The translations under genes and the position numbers were made by a program. Below the pieces are notes generated by a model. That model worked only from the letters and a program-made list of their open reading frames with translations, made no database searches and was not told the origin of the DNA. DNA of 64,000 bases from Lutibaculum baratangense AMV1 (GTDB lineage: Bacteria; Pseudomonadota; Alphaproteobacteria; Rhizobiales; Tepidamorphaceae): positions 124,001 through 188,000 of the forward strand of contig NZ_AWXZ01000035.1 in NCBI RefSeq assembly GCF_000496075.1, written 5' to 3'. Positions 34,809 to 43,856 of the stretch are shown here, piece by piece. Within the stretch, counting starts at the first letter, position 1; each line of letters begins with the position of its first letter.

Positions 34809-34823
34809 GCGTCAGACTGACGC
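34809..34823. promoter_or_regulatory. palindrome upstream of the FMN reductase
   Basis: GCGTCAG-A-CTGACGC, perfect 7-bp arms around one base, 20 bp before the reductase ATG. Candidate operator for a redox or drug-sensing repressor; none is next to it. Confidence 0.4.
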
Positions 34824-35005
34824 GCTTCCGATCATGCAGCCTGGCCAGGCTTCGGAACAAGGCGCTCGTCCCTCTCCGACGCTTCGTTCGCATGGCACCA
34901 GCCATGCCCTCTCGTCCGGCGAGCCTTGCGTCGTCCGCGGGATGTTCCCGGTCGCCCGATGCGGCACGATGCCGGTCAGGGAACGGTTGGGGAGGAGAGA
35001 AAGCG

Positions 35006-35752
35006 ATGCCCAGGATCATGCTCGTCACCGGGGGAAGCCGCGGCATCGGGGCGGCGACCGCGCGGCTGGCGGCCGAGGCGGGCTACGACGTGGCGATCAA
35101 CTACGCCACGCGGGTGGACGCGGCCGAGGAGGTGGCGGACGCCGTGCGGGCCGCGGGCAGCCGCGCGATCATCGTGAAGGCCGACATGGCGGAGGAGGCG
35201 GAGATCCTCTCGCTCTTTCAGAAGGTCGACCGCGAGCTCGGCCGGCTCGACGTGCTCGTCAACAACGCGGGCATCGTCGCGCCGGCGATGCCGGTCGTGG
35301 ATATGGGGCTCGAACGTCTCGAGCGGATGATGCGCGTGAACGTCGTGGGCGCGTTCGTCTGCGCCCGCGAGGCCGTCAGGCGCATGTCCACGGAGCGCGG
35401 GGGACGGGGCGGGGCGATCGTCAACGTCTCGTCGATCGCCGCCCGCCTCGGCGGCGCGAAGCAGTATGTCGACTATGCCGCCTCGAAGGGCGCGATCGAC
35501 ACGCTCACGACGGGCCTGTCGCAGGAGGTGGCGGCCGAGGGCATCCGCGTGAACGCGGTGCGCCCCGGGCTGATCGAGACCGACATCCATGCCTCCGGCG
35601 GGCAGCCGGACAGGGTCGAGCGCCTGAAGGGCTTCGTGCCGATGCAGCGCGGCGGCAAGGCGGAGGAGGTGGCGGAGACGATCCTCTGGCTGGCGTCGGA
35701 CCGCGCGTCCTACGTGACGGGCGCGTTCGTCGACGTCGGCGGCGGCCGCTAG
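35006..35752 (+). CDS. SDR-family oxidoreductase
   Basis: A 248-aa short-chain dehydrogenase. Cofactor site VTGGSRGIGAATARLAAEAG, the NNAG motif (VLVNNAGIVAPA), catalytic Ser in IVNVSSIAARLGG and YxxxK in YVDYAASKGAIDTL are intact, and the C-terminus is GAFVDVGGGR. The arginine-containing glycine motif suggests NADPH preference. GGAGGAGAG precedes ATG 35006. Substrate unknown; context gives no pathway. Confidence 0.92.
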   Translation: MPRIMLVTGGSRGIGAATARLAAEAGYDVAINYATRVDAAEEVADAVRAAGSRAIIVKADMAEEAEILSLFQKVDRELGRLDVLVNNAGIVAPAMPVVDMGLERLERMMRVNVVGAFVCAREAVRRMSTERGGRGGAIVNVSSIAARLGGAKQYVDYAASKGAIDTLTTGLSQEVAAEGIRVNAVRPGLIETDIHASGGQPDRVERLKGFVPMQRGGKAEEVAETILWLASDRASYVTGAFVDVGGGR

Positions 35753-35779
35753 GAGCAAGCGGCGCCCCGGGCGCCCCGC

Positions 35780-35804
35780 GGAACGGCGCCTCGGGGCTAG
35801 CGTT
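35780..35804 (+). promoter_or_regulatory. EcfG-type general stress promoter
   Basis: GGAAC (35780-35784), 16 nt, CGTT (35801-35804): exact match to the alphaproteobacterial EcfG consensus, ending 31 nt before the next start codon. Confidence 0.65.
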
Positions 35805-35835
35805 GTCATCAACCTGTCGCGAACGGAAGGCGCCG

Positions 35836-36387
35836 ATGGCGAAGAAGGGCAAGAGCAAGCGCAAGCGCAAGCTTCCCAAGAAGATATTGGGCGTGAAGGT
35901 GCCGAAGCCGCTTCGGCGCGGCCCGTTCGCCGACTTCCTCCTCTCGCCCGCCGGACAGGAGATCATCGCAGGCTTGCTCTTCCGGGCCGCCGCCTCCTTC
36001 GCCAGGGATCCGAAGCGGGCGAGCGCCGCGGCCCGCGAGGCGGCGCTCCATCCCGCAGCCACGATCCGCGGGCTCGGCTCCTCGGACTGGCTGAGGGATC
36101 TCGTGGCGGCCGGCGCGGCGAGCCTCAACCATGCGCTCGGCGAAGCGGTACAGCACTTCCTCGACACTCTCCGCGAAGGCCGGGAGACCGACGGGACGAC
36201 CCGTGACCGTTCTTCCGAGCGCAGCGGGGAGGAGGCCCGGCAACAGGAGTCTTCCCGGGCGGAGGAAGGCGCCGAGCGGCCGGGCGACGCGCGTCGGGAC
36301 GATGGCGGCGAGGAGGATCCGGGCGAAGCTCCCCGAAGCGAGGAAGACGACGAGCGCCGCGGCGACGACGGACAGGCGGATCGCTGA
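35836..36387 (+). CDS. charge-segregated hypothetical protein, probable stress gene
   Basis: A 183-aa protein in three zones. The basic start MAKKGKSKRKRKLPKKILGV is followed by KVPKPLRRG. An Ala/Leu-rich helical middle covers about residues 30-115 (LLSPAGQEIIAGLLFRAAAS, WLRDLVAAGAASLNHAL). The tail from about residue 120 is very hydrophilic and disordered, rich in Asp, Glu, Arg and Gly. No known domain. The split charge pattern recalls DNA- or membrane-associated stress proteins. The exact EcfG promoter match upstream supports induction by general stress. Confidence 0.65.
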   Translation: MAKKGKSKRKRKLPKKILGVKVPKPLRRGPFADFLLSPAGQEIIAGLLFRAAASFARDPKRASAAAREAALHPAATIRGLGSSDWLRDLVAAGAASLNHALGEAVQHFLDTLREGRETDGTTRDRSSERSGEEARQQESSRAEEGAERPGDARRDDGGEEDPGEAPRSEEDDERRGDDGQADR

Positions 36388-36430
36388 CCTGTGCGTCGTC
36401 TCCGGGCGGGCTCGATCGGGTGGTGTGGTG

Positions 36431-36907
36431 ATGGGTATCGAGATCGAGCGGAAGTTCCTCGTTTCGAGCGAGGGTTGGCGCGGCATGGTGACGGAGAGTC
36501 GCACCCTGCGCGACGGCCTGATCGGCCGCTTCGGTGAAGGGAAGGTCAGGGTGCGCGTCTGCGGCGAGGAGGCGACCCTGACGGTGAAGGGGCCGCGGGA
36601 CGGCCTTCGACGTGCCGAATACGAGTACCGCATTCCCGTCTCCGACGCGGAGGAGCTTCTGAGCCTCTCCATCGTGCCGGTCCTCGAGAAGACGCGGCAC
36701 GTGGTCCGGTATTCGGGGACGACCTGGCAGGTCGACGTCTATGCCGGCCTGCTCGGCGGGCTCGTGCTGGCCGAGGTCGAGCTCGAGCGCGAGGACCAGG
36801 AAATCGAGCTTCCCGACTGGGTTGGCCGGGAGGTCACGGGCGAGCCCGAATACCGGAAGGCGAACCTCCTCGCCCGCTGGCCGGGAGCGATGACGCCGGC
36901 GAGGTGA
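36431..36907 (+). CDS. CYTH-domain protein (triphosphate tunnel metalloenzyme)
   Basis: A 158-aa stand-alone CYTH protein. The ExExK signature is EIERKFL at residues 4-10, and further tunnel residues appear in KVRVRVCGEEATLTVKGP, RRAEYEYRIPV and LVLAEVELEREDQE. Bacterial members hydrolyse tripolyphosphate or other triphosphates; class IV adenylate cyclases share the fold, but inorganic triphosphatase is the likelier role. No CHAD domain is attached. Its stop is 4 bp from the convergent folK stop. Confidence 0.88.
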   Translation: MGIEIERKFLVSSEGWRGMVTESRTLRDGLIGRFGEGKVRVRVCGEEATLTVKGPRDGLRRAEYEYRIPVSDAEELLSLSIVPVLEKTRHVVRYSGTTWQVDVYAGLLGGLVLAEVELEREDQEIELPDWVGREVTGEPEYRKANLLARWPGAMTPAR

Positions 36908-36911
36908 CCGC

Positions 36912-37409
36912 TCAGCCCGCGGCCGGCCGCCATGGCGGCGCGACGATCTCGAGGGCTTCGTCCTTCCGGTCGGCCTCCGCCGCCACGGACCGGCCCGACA
37001 GCACGAGCTCCGGCCTGATCTCGGCGAGCGGCTTCAGCACGAAGGCGCGGTTGAAGAGCTCGCGGTGCGGGATCGCGAGCTCGGGCTCCGCGACCTCCCG
37101 GTCGCCGTAATAGAGGATGTCGACGTCGATCAGCCGCGGGCCCCAGCGGAAGGTTTTCTCGCGGCCCAGAGCCTCCTCCACCTGCTTGGCGCGGGCGAGG
37201 AGGGCATCCGGGAGGAGCGCGGTCCTCCCCACGGCGCAGGCGTTCACGAACCAGTCCTGGTCCTCGTAGCCCCAGGGCGGGGTGCGGTAGAACGACGAGG
37301 CCGCGAGAAATCCGATGGCGCCCGCGCCGAAGAGCACGCCGAGCGCCCGGGAGATGTTGCCCTGCTTGTCGCCGACATTGCTGCCGAGCCCGAAGCCGAC
37401 CTCGATCAT
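36912..37409 (-). CDS. folK: 6-hydroxymethyl-7,8-dihydropterin pyrophosphokinase
   Basis: A 165-aa folate enzyme that moves pyrophosphate from ATP to the pterin. The family start VGFGLGSNVGDKQGNISRAL, the FYRTPPWGYEDQDWFVNACA block and the signature RWGPRLIDVDILYYGD with IPHRELFNRAFVLKPL are all present. Its ATG overlaps the folB stop by ATGA. Last gene of folP-folB-folK. Confidence 0.95.
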   Translation of the reverse strand: MIEVGFGLGSNVGDKQGNISRALGVLFGAGAIGFLAASSFYRTPPWGYEDQDWFVNACAVGRTALLPDALLARAKQVEEALGREKTFRWGPRLIDVDILYYGDREVAEPELAIPHRELFNRAFVLKPLAEIRPELVLSGRSVAAEADRKDEALEIVAPPWRPAAG

Positions 37410-37792
37410 GGGCCCGGCACGTCCCGGCGGTCGCGGCAGATGACGCAGCCCGCATGGCTCAGGACGCCGGGGATCGGCACCGAGGGCTTGCGGATCTCGA
37501 CCCGGGCCGCCGTGACGCCCTCGAACCTGGCGAGCACGGCCCGGGCGATCTGGTCGCCGAGCGCCTCCATCAGCTTGAAGCGCCTGGCCGTCGCCGTCTC
37601 GACGACGGTCTCGTAGAGCGCGGCATAGTCGGCCGTGCCCGTCGGCTCGTCGGCGGTGGCGAAGGGCCTCGTGTCGAGCCGGGCTTCGAGGTCGATCTCG
37701 AAGCGCTGGCCGAGGCTCTCCTCCTCGCGATAGACGCCGTGGCGCGCGAAGACGACGATGCCGCGCAGGAGAAGTGTGTCTGTGTCACGCAT
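37406..37792 (-). CDS. folB: dihydroneopterin aldolase
   Basis: A 128-aa enzyme converting dihydroneopterin to hydroxymethyl-dihydropterin and glycolaldehyde. It opens TLLLRGIVVFARHGVYREEE, with the conserved ARHGVxxEE motif, and has ADYAALYETVVETATARRFK and LMEALGDQIARAVL. It overlaps folP upstream by 8 bp and folK downstream by 4 bp, so the trio is translated as a coupled unit. Confidence 0.95.
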   Translation of the reverse strand: MRDTDTLLLRGIVVFARHGVYREEESLGQRFEIDLEARLDTRPFATADEPTGTADYAALYETVVETATARRFKLMEALGDQIARAVLARFEGVTAARVEIRKPSVPIPGVLSHAGCVICRDRRDVPGP

Positions 37793-38594
37793 TCCGGATG
37801 GCCTCCACGATCTTGACGGCGTCGACGTGCTCCTTGACGTCGTGGACGCGGATGATGTCCACGCCGTCGATCAATCCCCACACATTCATCGCGATCGTGC
37901 CGGCCAGCCGGTCGTCGACAGCCCGGCCCGTCACGTGGCCGATCGACGACTTGCGCGACACGCCGAGCAGGATCGGGAAGCCGAAGTCCCGCAGCGCGTC
38001 GAGGCGCTTCACGAGGAGGAGGCTCTGGGCCGGCGTCTTGCCGAAGCCGATGCCGGGGTCGAGCCAGATGCGGTCGTCCGCTATGCCGGCCTTCCGGGCA
38101 AGCCCCAGCGAGTGCTCGAAATAGCGCCGGAGGTCGTCGAGCACGTCGAGGGCCGGGTCGAAGCCGTCGCGGTTGTGCATCATGACGAGGTCGACCTCGT
38201 GATGCGCGACGACGGCCGCCATGTCGGGATCGTGGCGCAGCGCCCACACGTCGTTGACGATCCGCGCGCCGGCCTCGATCGCCATCTCCGCGACGCGTGC
38301 CTTCATCGTGTCGATCGAGACCGGCACGTCGAGCTGCGCGACGACCGCCTCGAGCACCGGCCTGACGCGGGCGATCTCGGTCTCCGCGTCCGTCTTCGGC
38401 GTGCCCGGGCGGGTCGATTCCCCGCCGATGTCGATGATGTCGGCGCCCTCCTCGACCATCTGCCGCGCCTGGGCGAGCGCCCGGTCGAAATCGTCGAAAC
38501 GGCCGCCGTCGGAGAAGGAGTTCGGGGTCACGTTGAGGATGCCCATCACCCGCGCTGCGCCCCTGCCTGTCCGCGGGTGGTCTTCGTCGGTCAT
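37785..38594 (-). CDS. folP: dihydropteroate synthase
   Basis: A 269-aa TIM-barrel enzyme joining p-aminobenzoate to the pterin; the sulfonamide target. Signature 1 is MGILNVTPNSFSDGGRF and signature 2 IDIGGESTRPGTPKTDAE, followed by the pterin-site DPGIGFGKTPAQS and the LLGVSRKSSIG loop. ATG 38594 is chosen because GAGGGAAAG lies directly upstream. First gene of the folate operon, divergent from ilvC. Confidence 0.95.
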   Translation of the reverse strand: MTDEDHPRTGRGAARVMGILNVTPNSFSDGGRFDDFDRALAQARQMVEEGADIIDIGGESTRPGTPKTDAETEIARVRPVLEAVVAQLDVPVSIDTMKARVAEMAIEAGARIVNDVWALRHDPDMAAVVAHHEVDLVMMHNRDGFDPALDVLDDLRRYFEHSLGLARKAGIADDRIWLDPGIGFGKTPAQSLLLVKRLDALRDFGFPILLGVSRKSSIGHVTGRAVDDRLAGTIAMNVWGLIDGVDIIRVHDVKEHVDAVKIVEAIRNA

Positions 38595-38619
38595 TTTCTT
38601 TCCCTCATTCCGGCCCGGA

Positions 38620-38631
38620 CGCAACGTTGCG
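38620..38631. promoter_or_regulatory. 12-bp palindrome in the folP-ilvC divergent region
   Basis: CGCAACGTTGCG is a perfect palindrome about 25 bp before folP and 105 bp before ilvC. Candidate operator acting on one or both genes; the binding protein is unknown. Confidence 0.4.
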
Positions 38632-38660
38632 CCTTTTCAAGCCCGCCCGTTGAGCGGTAA

Positions 38661-39755
<1,095 letters not shown>

Positions 39756-39774
39756 GCAAACATCTTCCAGTATC

Positions 39775-39810
39775 GGGCGCATGCCGTACAAAACCGTCGA
39801 GCATGCGTCC
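39775..39810 (+). terminator. stem after ilvC
   Basis: GGGCGCATGC (39775-39784) pairs with GCATGCGTCC (39801-39810), 10 bp with one G-T wobble and a 16-nt loop, 20 bp after ilvC. No T-run. Confidence 0.4.
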
Positions 39811-39951
39811 GATGGCCGGGAAACGGGGTTGATTTCAGGCCGGGAAGGGTGTTTTTCGAAGAGGTCTAGTGGGGGCTGGACGTGGCGGCCGCATCCGCAG
39901 TCGCTGATGACTTCGGGGAGGGCCGGCGACTGCTGCGGGGGCGGTATCATC

Positions 39952-40467
39952 ATGATCGATCACTTGACGCCGCGGATCGAGGCCAGGGAGCGGGCAGCCC
40001 GCATCGGGCGGAGGGCCATCCGCCCGGCGGTGGCGGGCGAGGCCGGAAGCCTCTCCGACATCGCGCTGCGCTCCAAGGCGTTCTGGGGCTACGGCAGGGA
40101 CTTCATGAGCGCCTGCCGGCCCGAGCTCCGGATCTCCGAGGACGACATCGCCCATGACGACGTCTGGGTGGTGCAGACGCCGGAGGGCGGGCTCGGCGGC
40201 TTCGCCCATTGTGTCTGCGCCGACGGCGTCTTCGAGGTGCTCGCGCTGTTCATCGCCCCGGAGCATATCGGCAAGGGGTACGGCACCGATCTCTGGCAGA
40301 TCGTCGAAAGACGGGCCCGCGCGCTCGGCTGTGCCGGGATCGGCCTCGATTCCGACCCATACGCCGTCGGCTTCTATCGCCGGATGGGCATGGTGGAGCA
40401 CGGCGAGGCGCCTTCGGGCTCCGTCCCGGGCCGGTGGCTGCCGCGGATGGTGAAGCGGCTGAGCTGA
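39952..40467 (+). CDS. GNAT-family N-acetyltransferase
   Basis: A 171-aa acetyltransferase. The acetyl-CoA site is the motif LALFIAPEHIGKGYGTDLWQ, followed by GIGLDSDPYAVGFYRRMGM, where beta-strand 5 and the FYxxxGF-type helix lie. The N-terminal 30 residues are Arg-rich. ATG 39952 follows GCGGGGGCGG. The substrate is not predictable. It stands between ilvC and the Tim44-like gene without close linkage to either. Confidence 0.82.
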   Translation: MIDHLTPRIEARERAARIGRRAIRPAVAGEAGSLSDIALRSKAFWGYGRDFMSACRPELRISEDDIAHDDVWVVQTPEGGLGGFAHCVCADGVFEVLALFIAPEHIGKGYGTDLWQIVERRARALGCAGIGLDSDPYAVGFYRRMGMVEHGEAPSGSVPGRWLPRMVKRLS

Positions 40468-40578
40468 ATCCCGCTGCCCTCGACGATCCGCCGGCTTCAG
40501 CCGTTGGACCCGGAAAAAGCCGCACCATATCAAGGGGGCGGCGCGCGGGTTGCGCCGATCGAGGTTGAAGGACGCCAC

Positions 40579-41604
40579 ATGAATTTCGCCAAGCGCTCGC
40601 GCGCGCTCATCGCCCTCCTGTCTCTCACTGCGGCCTTCGCCATGGTGACGATCGATTTCGCGGACGCCAGGCGCGGCGGAAGCTTCGGCAGCCGCGGCTT
40701 CCGGACGTTTCAGCCGCCGGCGGCGACGCGGACGGCGCCGCGCGAAACCGCACCCGTCGAGCGCTCGATGACGCCGCGCACCGAGACCGGCCAGCCCGGG
40801 GCGGCGCAGCGCCAGCCTGGCACGACGGCGCAGGCGCAGCGGCAGGGCATGTTCCGCAACGGCTTCGGCGGCATGTTCGGCGGGCTGCTCGGCGGTCTGA
40901 TGCTCGGCGGCCTCATCGGCATGCTGATGGGCAACGGCCTCGGCGGGCTCGCCGGGTTCTTCGGCCTCATCCTGCAACTCGGCCTCCTCGCGCTCGGCGT
41001 GATGCTGGTCATGCGCCTGTTCCGGCGCCAGCGCTCCTACGAGCCCCAGCCGCTCGGCGCGAGCGCGTCGGCCTACAGCGCCGGCGGTGGCCGCGGTCAG
41101 GATGCCCCGCCTCGGGGCGTGGCGGGCGGCATGTTCGGTGGCGGCGGCACGGCCCAGGCGGCGCCGGCCCCCGCCGAAACTCCCGGCAGCGGCATCGACG
41201 AGATCGGCATCGGCCAGCAGGATCTCGACGCGTTCGAGCGCCTGCTCGGCGAGATCCAGGACGCCTTCGCGCGCGAGGACTACGCAGCCCTCCGCACGCG
41301 CTGCACGCCCGAAATCGTCTCCTATCTCTCCGAGGAACTGAGCCAGAACGCCGTGAACGGCCTCCGGAACGACGTGTCCGACGTGAAGCTCCTCCAGGGC
41401 GACCTCGCCGAATCCTGGCGCGAGGGCAACGAGGAGTACGCGACGGTCGCCCTCCACTACGAGAGCCGCGACGTCATGCGCGAGCGCGAGAGCGGCAGGA
41501 TCGTCTCCGGCGACGCGGAGGCGCCGACCGCCACGACGGAGATCTGGACCTTCGTCCGGCCCGCCGGCGGCGCATGGAAGCTTTCGGCCATCCAGGATGC
41601 GTGA
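40579..41604 (+). CDS. Tim44-like domain membrane protein
   Basis: A 341-aa protein with a signal or anchor sequence (residues 8-30), a disordered Pro/Thr/Arg/Gln region (30-95), a Gly/Met/Leu-rich hydrophobic stretch (about 95-150, GGMFGGLLGGLMLGGLIGML), and from about residue 205 the Tim44-like domain (LDAFERLLGEIQDAFAREDY, SWREGNEEYATVALHYESRD, TEIWTFVRPAGGAWKLSAIQ). Bacterial Tim44-like proteins sit in the inner membrane; their role is not well defined. ATG 40579 is preceded by GAAGGACG. Confidence 0.85.
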   Translation: MNFAKRSRALIALLSLTAAFAMVTIDFADARRGGSFGSRGFRTFQPPAATRTAPRETAPVERSMTPRTETGQPGAAQRQPGTTAQAQRQGMFRNGFGGMFGGLLGGLMLGGLIGMLMGNGLGGLAGFFGLILQLGLLALGVMLVMRLFRRQRSYEPQPLGASASAYSAGGGRGQDAPPRGVAGGMFGGGGTAQAAPAPAETPGSGIDEIGIGQQDLDAFERLLGEIQDAFAREDYAALRTRCTPEIVSYLSEELSQNAVNGLRNDVSDVKLLQGDLAESWREGNEEYATVALHYESRDVMRERESGRIVSGDAEAPTATTEIWTFVRPAGGAWKLSAIQDA

Positions 41605-41682
41605 GACCGGCGCGTCGGAGCCTCCTTCCGGGGGCGCCGGCGCGTGCGGGTCGGTGAGTGCCCAGCAACCGGCCTGCACTCT

Positions 41683-41705
41683 AAGTTGACTCTGGGTGTC
41701 AACTT
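41683..41705. promoter_or_regulatory. inverted repeat upstream of the siderophore receptor
   Basis: AAGTTGAC-(7 nt)-GTCAACTT, perfect 8-bp arms, 42 bp before the receptor start. It contains a TTGACT that could serve as -35. Candidate binding site for an iron-responsive or AraC-type regulator; it does not match a classical Fur box. Confidence 0.5.
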
Positions 41706-41747
41706 TGCGAACTGAAACCCCGATCGGATCTGCAATCGGGGGCTCGA

Positions 41748-43856
41748 ATGGGACTGAAGCTGGGATGTCGGCGCGCCGGAACCGTGGCGCTGGGGGGATT
41801 TCTCGCGCTTGGCGCGCCGGCGGGCGCGATTGCGCAGGAAGACGGCGACACGATCGTTCTGGATGCGATTCTCGTCGAGGCCGAAAGCAACGACATCCTG
41901 AAGCAGGACGGCTACGTCGCCCAGCAGGACCGCATGGGCACGAAGGTCGACACGTCGATCACAGAGATCCCGCAGGCGATCACCGTCGTCACCCAGAGCC
42001 AGATCGAGGACCAGGAGCCGCGCACCCTCAACGAGGCGCTGACCTACACGGCCTCTGCGAACCCGAACAATTTCGGTTACGACTCGCGCTTCGACGCGTT
42101 CACGCTGCGCGGCTTCAACGTCTATTACAACGGCATATTCCGGGACGGGCTGCGCCAGTACAACTCGCCGACGGCGCTCTTCAAGACCGAGCCCTACGGG
42201 CTCGAGGGCATCACGATCCTCAAAGGGCCGGCATCCTCGCTCTACGGCGTCAGCGGCCCCGGCGGCATCGTCAATCTCGTCACCAAGCGTCCGAAGGACG
42301 TTCCCTTCCGCGAGATCGAGGTGGTCGGCGGCTCGCATGACCGCTACCAGGTCGGCTTCGACCTCTCCGGGCCAGCGAACGACAGCGGCACGGTGCTCTA
42401 CCGCCTGACCGGCATCGGCCGCGACGCCGAGACCGAGCTGCCGGGCTTTTCCGACGACAAATACTACCTCGCTCCGGCCCTGACCTTGCAGCCGACCGCC
42501 GACACGAGACTGACGCTGCTCGGCGAGATCTCGCGCTCGCTGACGGGCGGCACGGCGGCGTTCTACAACCCTGCCTATGGCGTCGTGTCCGATCTCTACG
42601 AGGGCGACCCGCAGTACAACGACTTCAGGCAGGACCAGGGGCGCATCGGCTACGAATTCGAGCACCGCTTCAGCGAGCTTCTGACGGTGCGGCAGAACCT
42701 GCGCTACTCGAAGGTCGACGCCGACCTCGAATATAGCGGCCACTATCCGGTCGGCGGCGACCTCGCCCGCTACTGGGGCCACTACCAGGAAGACGCCGAG
42801 ACCCTCGTCGTCGACAACATGGCGCAGTTCACCTTCGACACGGGCGCGGTGGCGCACACGGCGCTCCTCGGCGTCGATTACACGTGGGCGAGGTACGATG
42901 CGGCAAGCGCCCTGGGCTACACCTCCGTGGCCGACATCCGCAACGCGCCGCTTGCCTATGACGGGGGGCAGGAGACCGATCAGCTCGGCGTCTACGCGCA
43001 CGACCAGCTGGAGTGGAACGGCCTCTCGCTGTTTCTGAGCGGTCGCTACGACTGGGTGGACACCACCTCGATCGCCACGGATTTCAGCGAAACCGAGCAG
43101 AAGGACGAGGAGTTCTCCGGGCGGGTCGGGCTCTCCTACCGCACCCCGTGGGGCCTCATCCCCTATGCGAACTACTCGACCTCCTTCGCTCCGAATATCG
43201 GCCTCGTCTACGACGACGTGACGAGCGGTGTCGGCCGAGCCGCCCGCCCGACCGTCGCCGAACAGGTCGAGATCGGGGTCAAGTACGAGATCCCCGACAC
43301 GAACGCGCTCCTCACGGCGTCCTATTTCAAGATCGAGCAGACCGACGGCGTGGTGTTCGACACCTCCACCGGCGTGAACCGGCAGCGGCAGCTCGACCTG
43401 ACCTCGGAGGGCATCGAGCTCGAGGCGCAGGCCTCCTTCGACAATGGCTGGAGCATGATCGCCTCCTACACCCATCTGACGATGACGATCGACAAGGGCG
43501 CCACCGGGACGGAGGGCAACGAGCTTTCGGGCGTCCCCAACGACATCCTCTCGGTCTGGGGACACTACGAGTTCCAGGAGAACACGGCCCTCGCCGGTCT
43601 GGGCGTCGGAGCCGGGGTCCGCTATGTCGGCGAAAGCTACGGCGACGACATCAACTCGATCGAGAACGAGGATCGCATCTTCGTCGATGCCGCCCTGTCC
43701 TACGATTTCGGCGCGCGCTCGCCCGAATTCGCCGGCCTGAAGCTGCAGGTCAACGCCAAGAACCTGTTCGACGAGGAGAAGCCCGTCTGCACCTCCGGCT
43801 ATTGCTACAAGGACGAGGGCCGCTCCGTCCTGGCCAGCCTGCGCTACCGGTTCTGA
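41748..43856 (+). CDS. TonB-dependent siderophore receptor
   Basis: A 702-aa outer-membrane receptor of the FhuA/FpvA-like siderophore class. Signal peptide residues 1-29 (cleavage near GAIA-QE). The plug domain has TEIPQAITVVTQSQIEDQEP, RTLNEALTYTASANP, TLRGFNVYYNGIFRDGLRQY and the EGITILKGPASSLYG block. A 22-strand barrel follows, ending with the required C-terminal Phe (SLRYRF). Iron-siderophore import is powered by TonB, which is not in the window. Its TGA overlaps the ATG of the RhtX-like permease. Confidence 0.95.
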   Translation: MGLKLGCRRAGTVALGGFLALGAPAGAIAQEDGDTIVLDAILVEAESNDILKQDGYVAQQDRMGTKVDTSITEIPQAITVVTQSQIEDQEPRTLNEALTYTASANPNNFGYDSRFDAFTLRGFNVYYNGIFRDGLRQYNSPTALFKTEPYGLEGITILKGPASSLYGVSGPGGIVNLVTKRPKDVPFREIEVVGGSHDRYQVGFDLSGPANDSGTVLYRLTGIGRDAETELPGFSDDKYYLAPALTLQPTADTRLTLLGEISRSLTGGTAAFYNPAYGVVSDLYEGDPQYNDFRQDQGRIGYEFEHRFSELLTVRQNLRYSKVDADLEYSGHYPVGGDLARYWGHYQEDAETLVVDNMAQFTFDTGAVAHTALLGVDYTWARYDAASALGYTSVADIRNAPLAYDGGQETDQLGVYAHDQLEWNGLSLFLSGRYDWVDTTSIATDFSETEQKDEEFSGRVGLSYRTPWGLIPYANYSTSFAPNIGLVYDDVTSGVGRAARPTVAEQVEIGVKYEIPDTNALLTASYFKIEQTDGVVFDTSTGVNRQRQLDLTSEGIELEAQASFDNGWSMIASYTHLTMTIDKGATGTEGNELSGVPNDILSVWGHYEFQENTALAGLGVGAGVRYVGESYGDDINSIENEDRIFVDAALSYDFGARSPEFAGLKLQVNAKNLFDEEKPVCTSGYCYKDEGRSVLASLRYRF

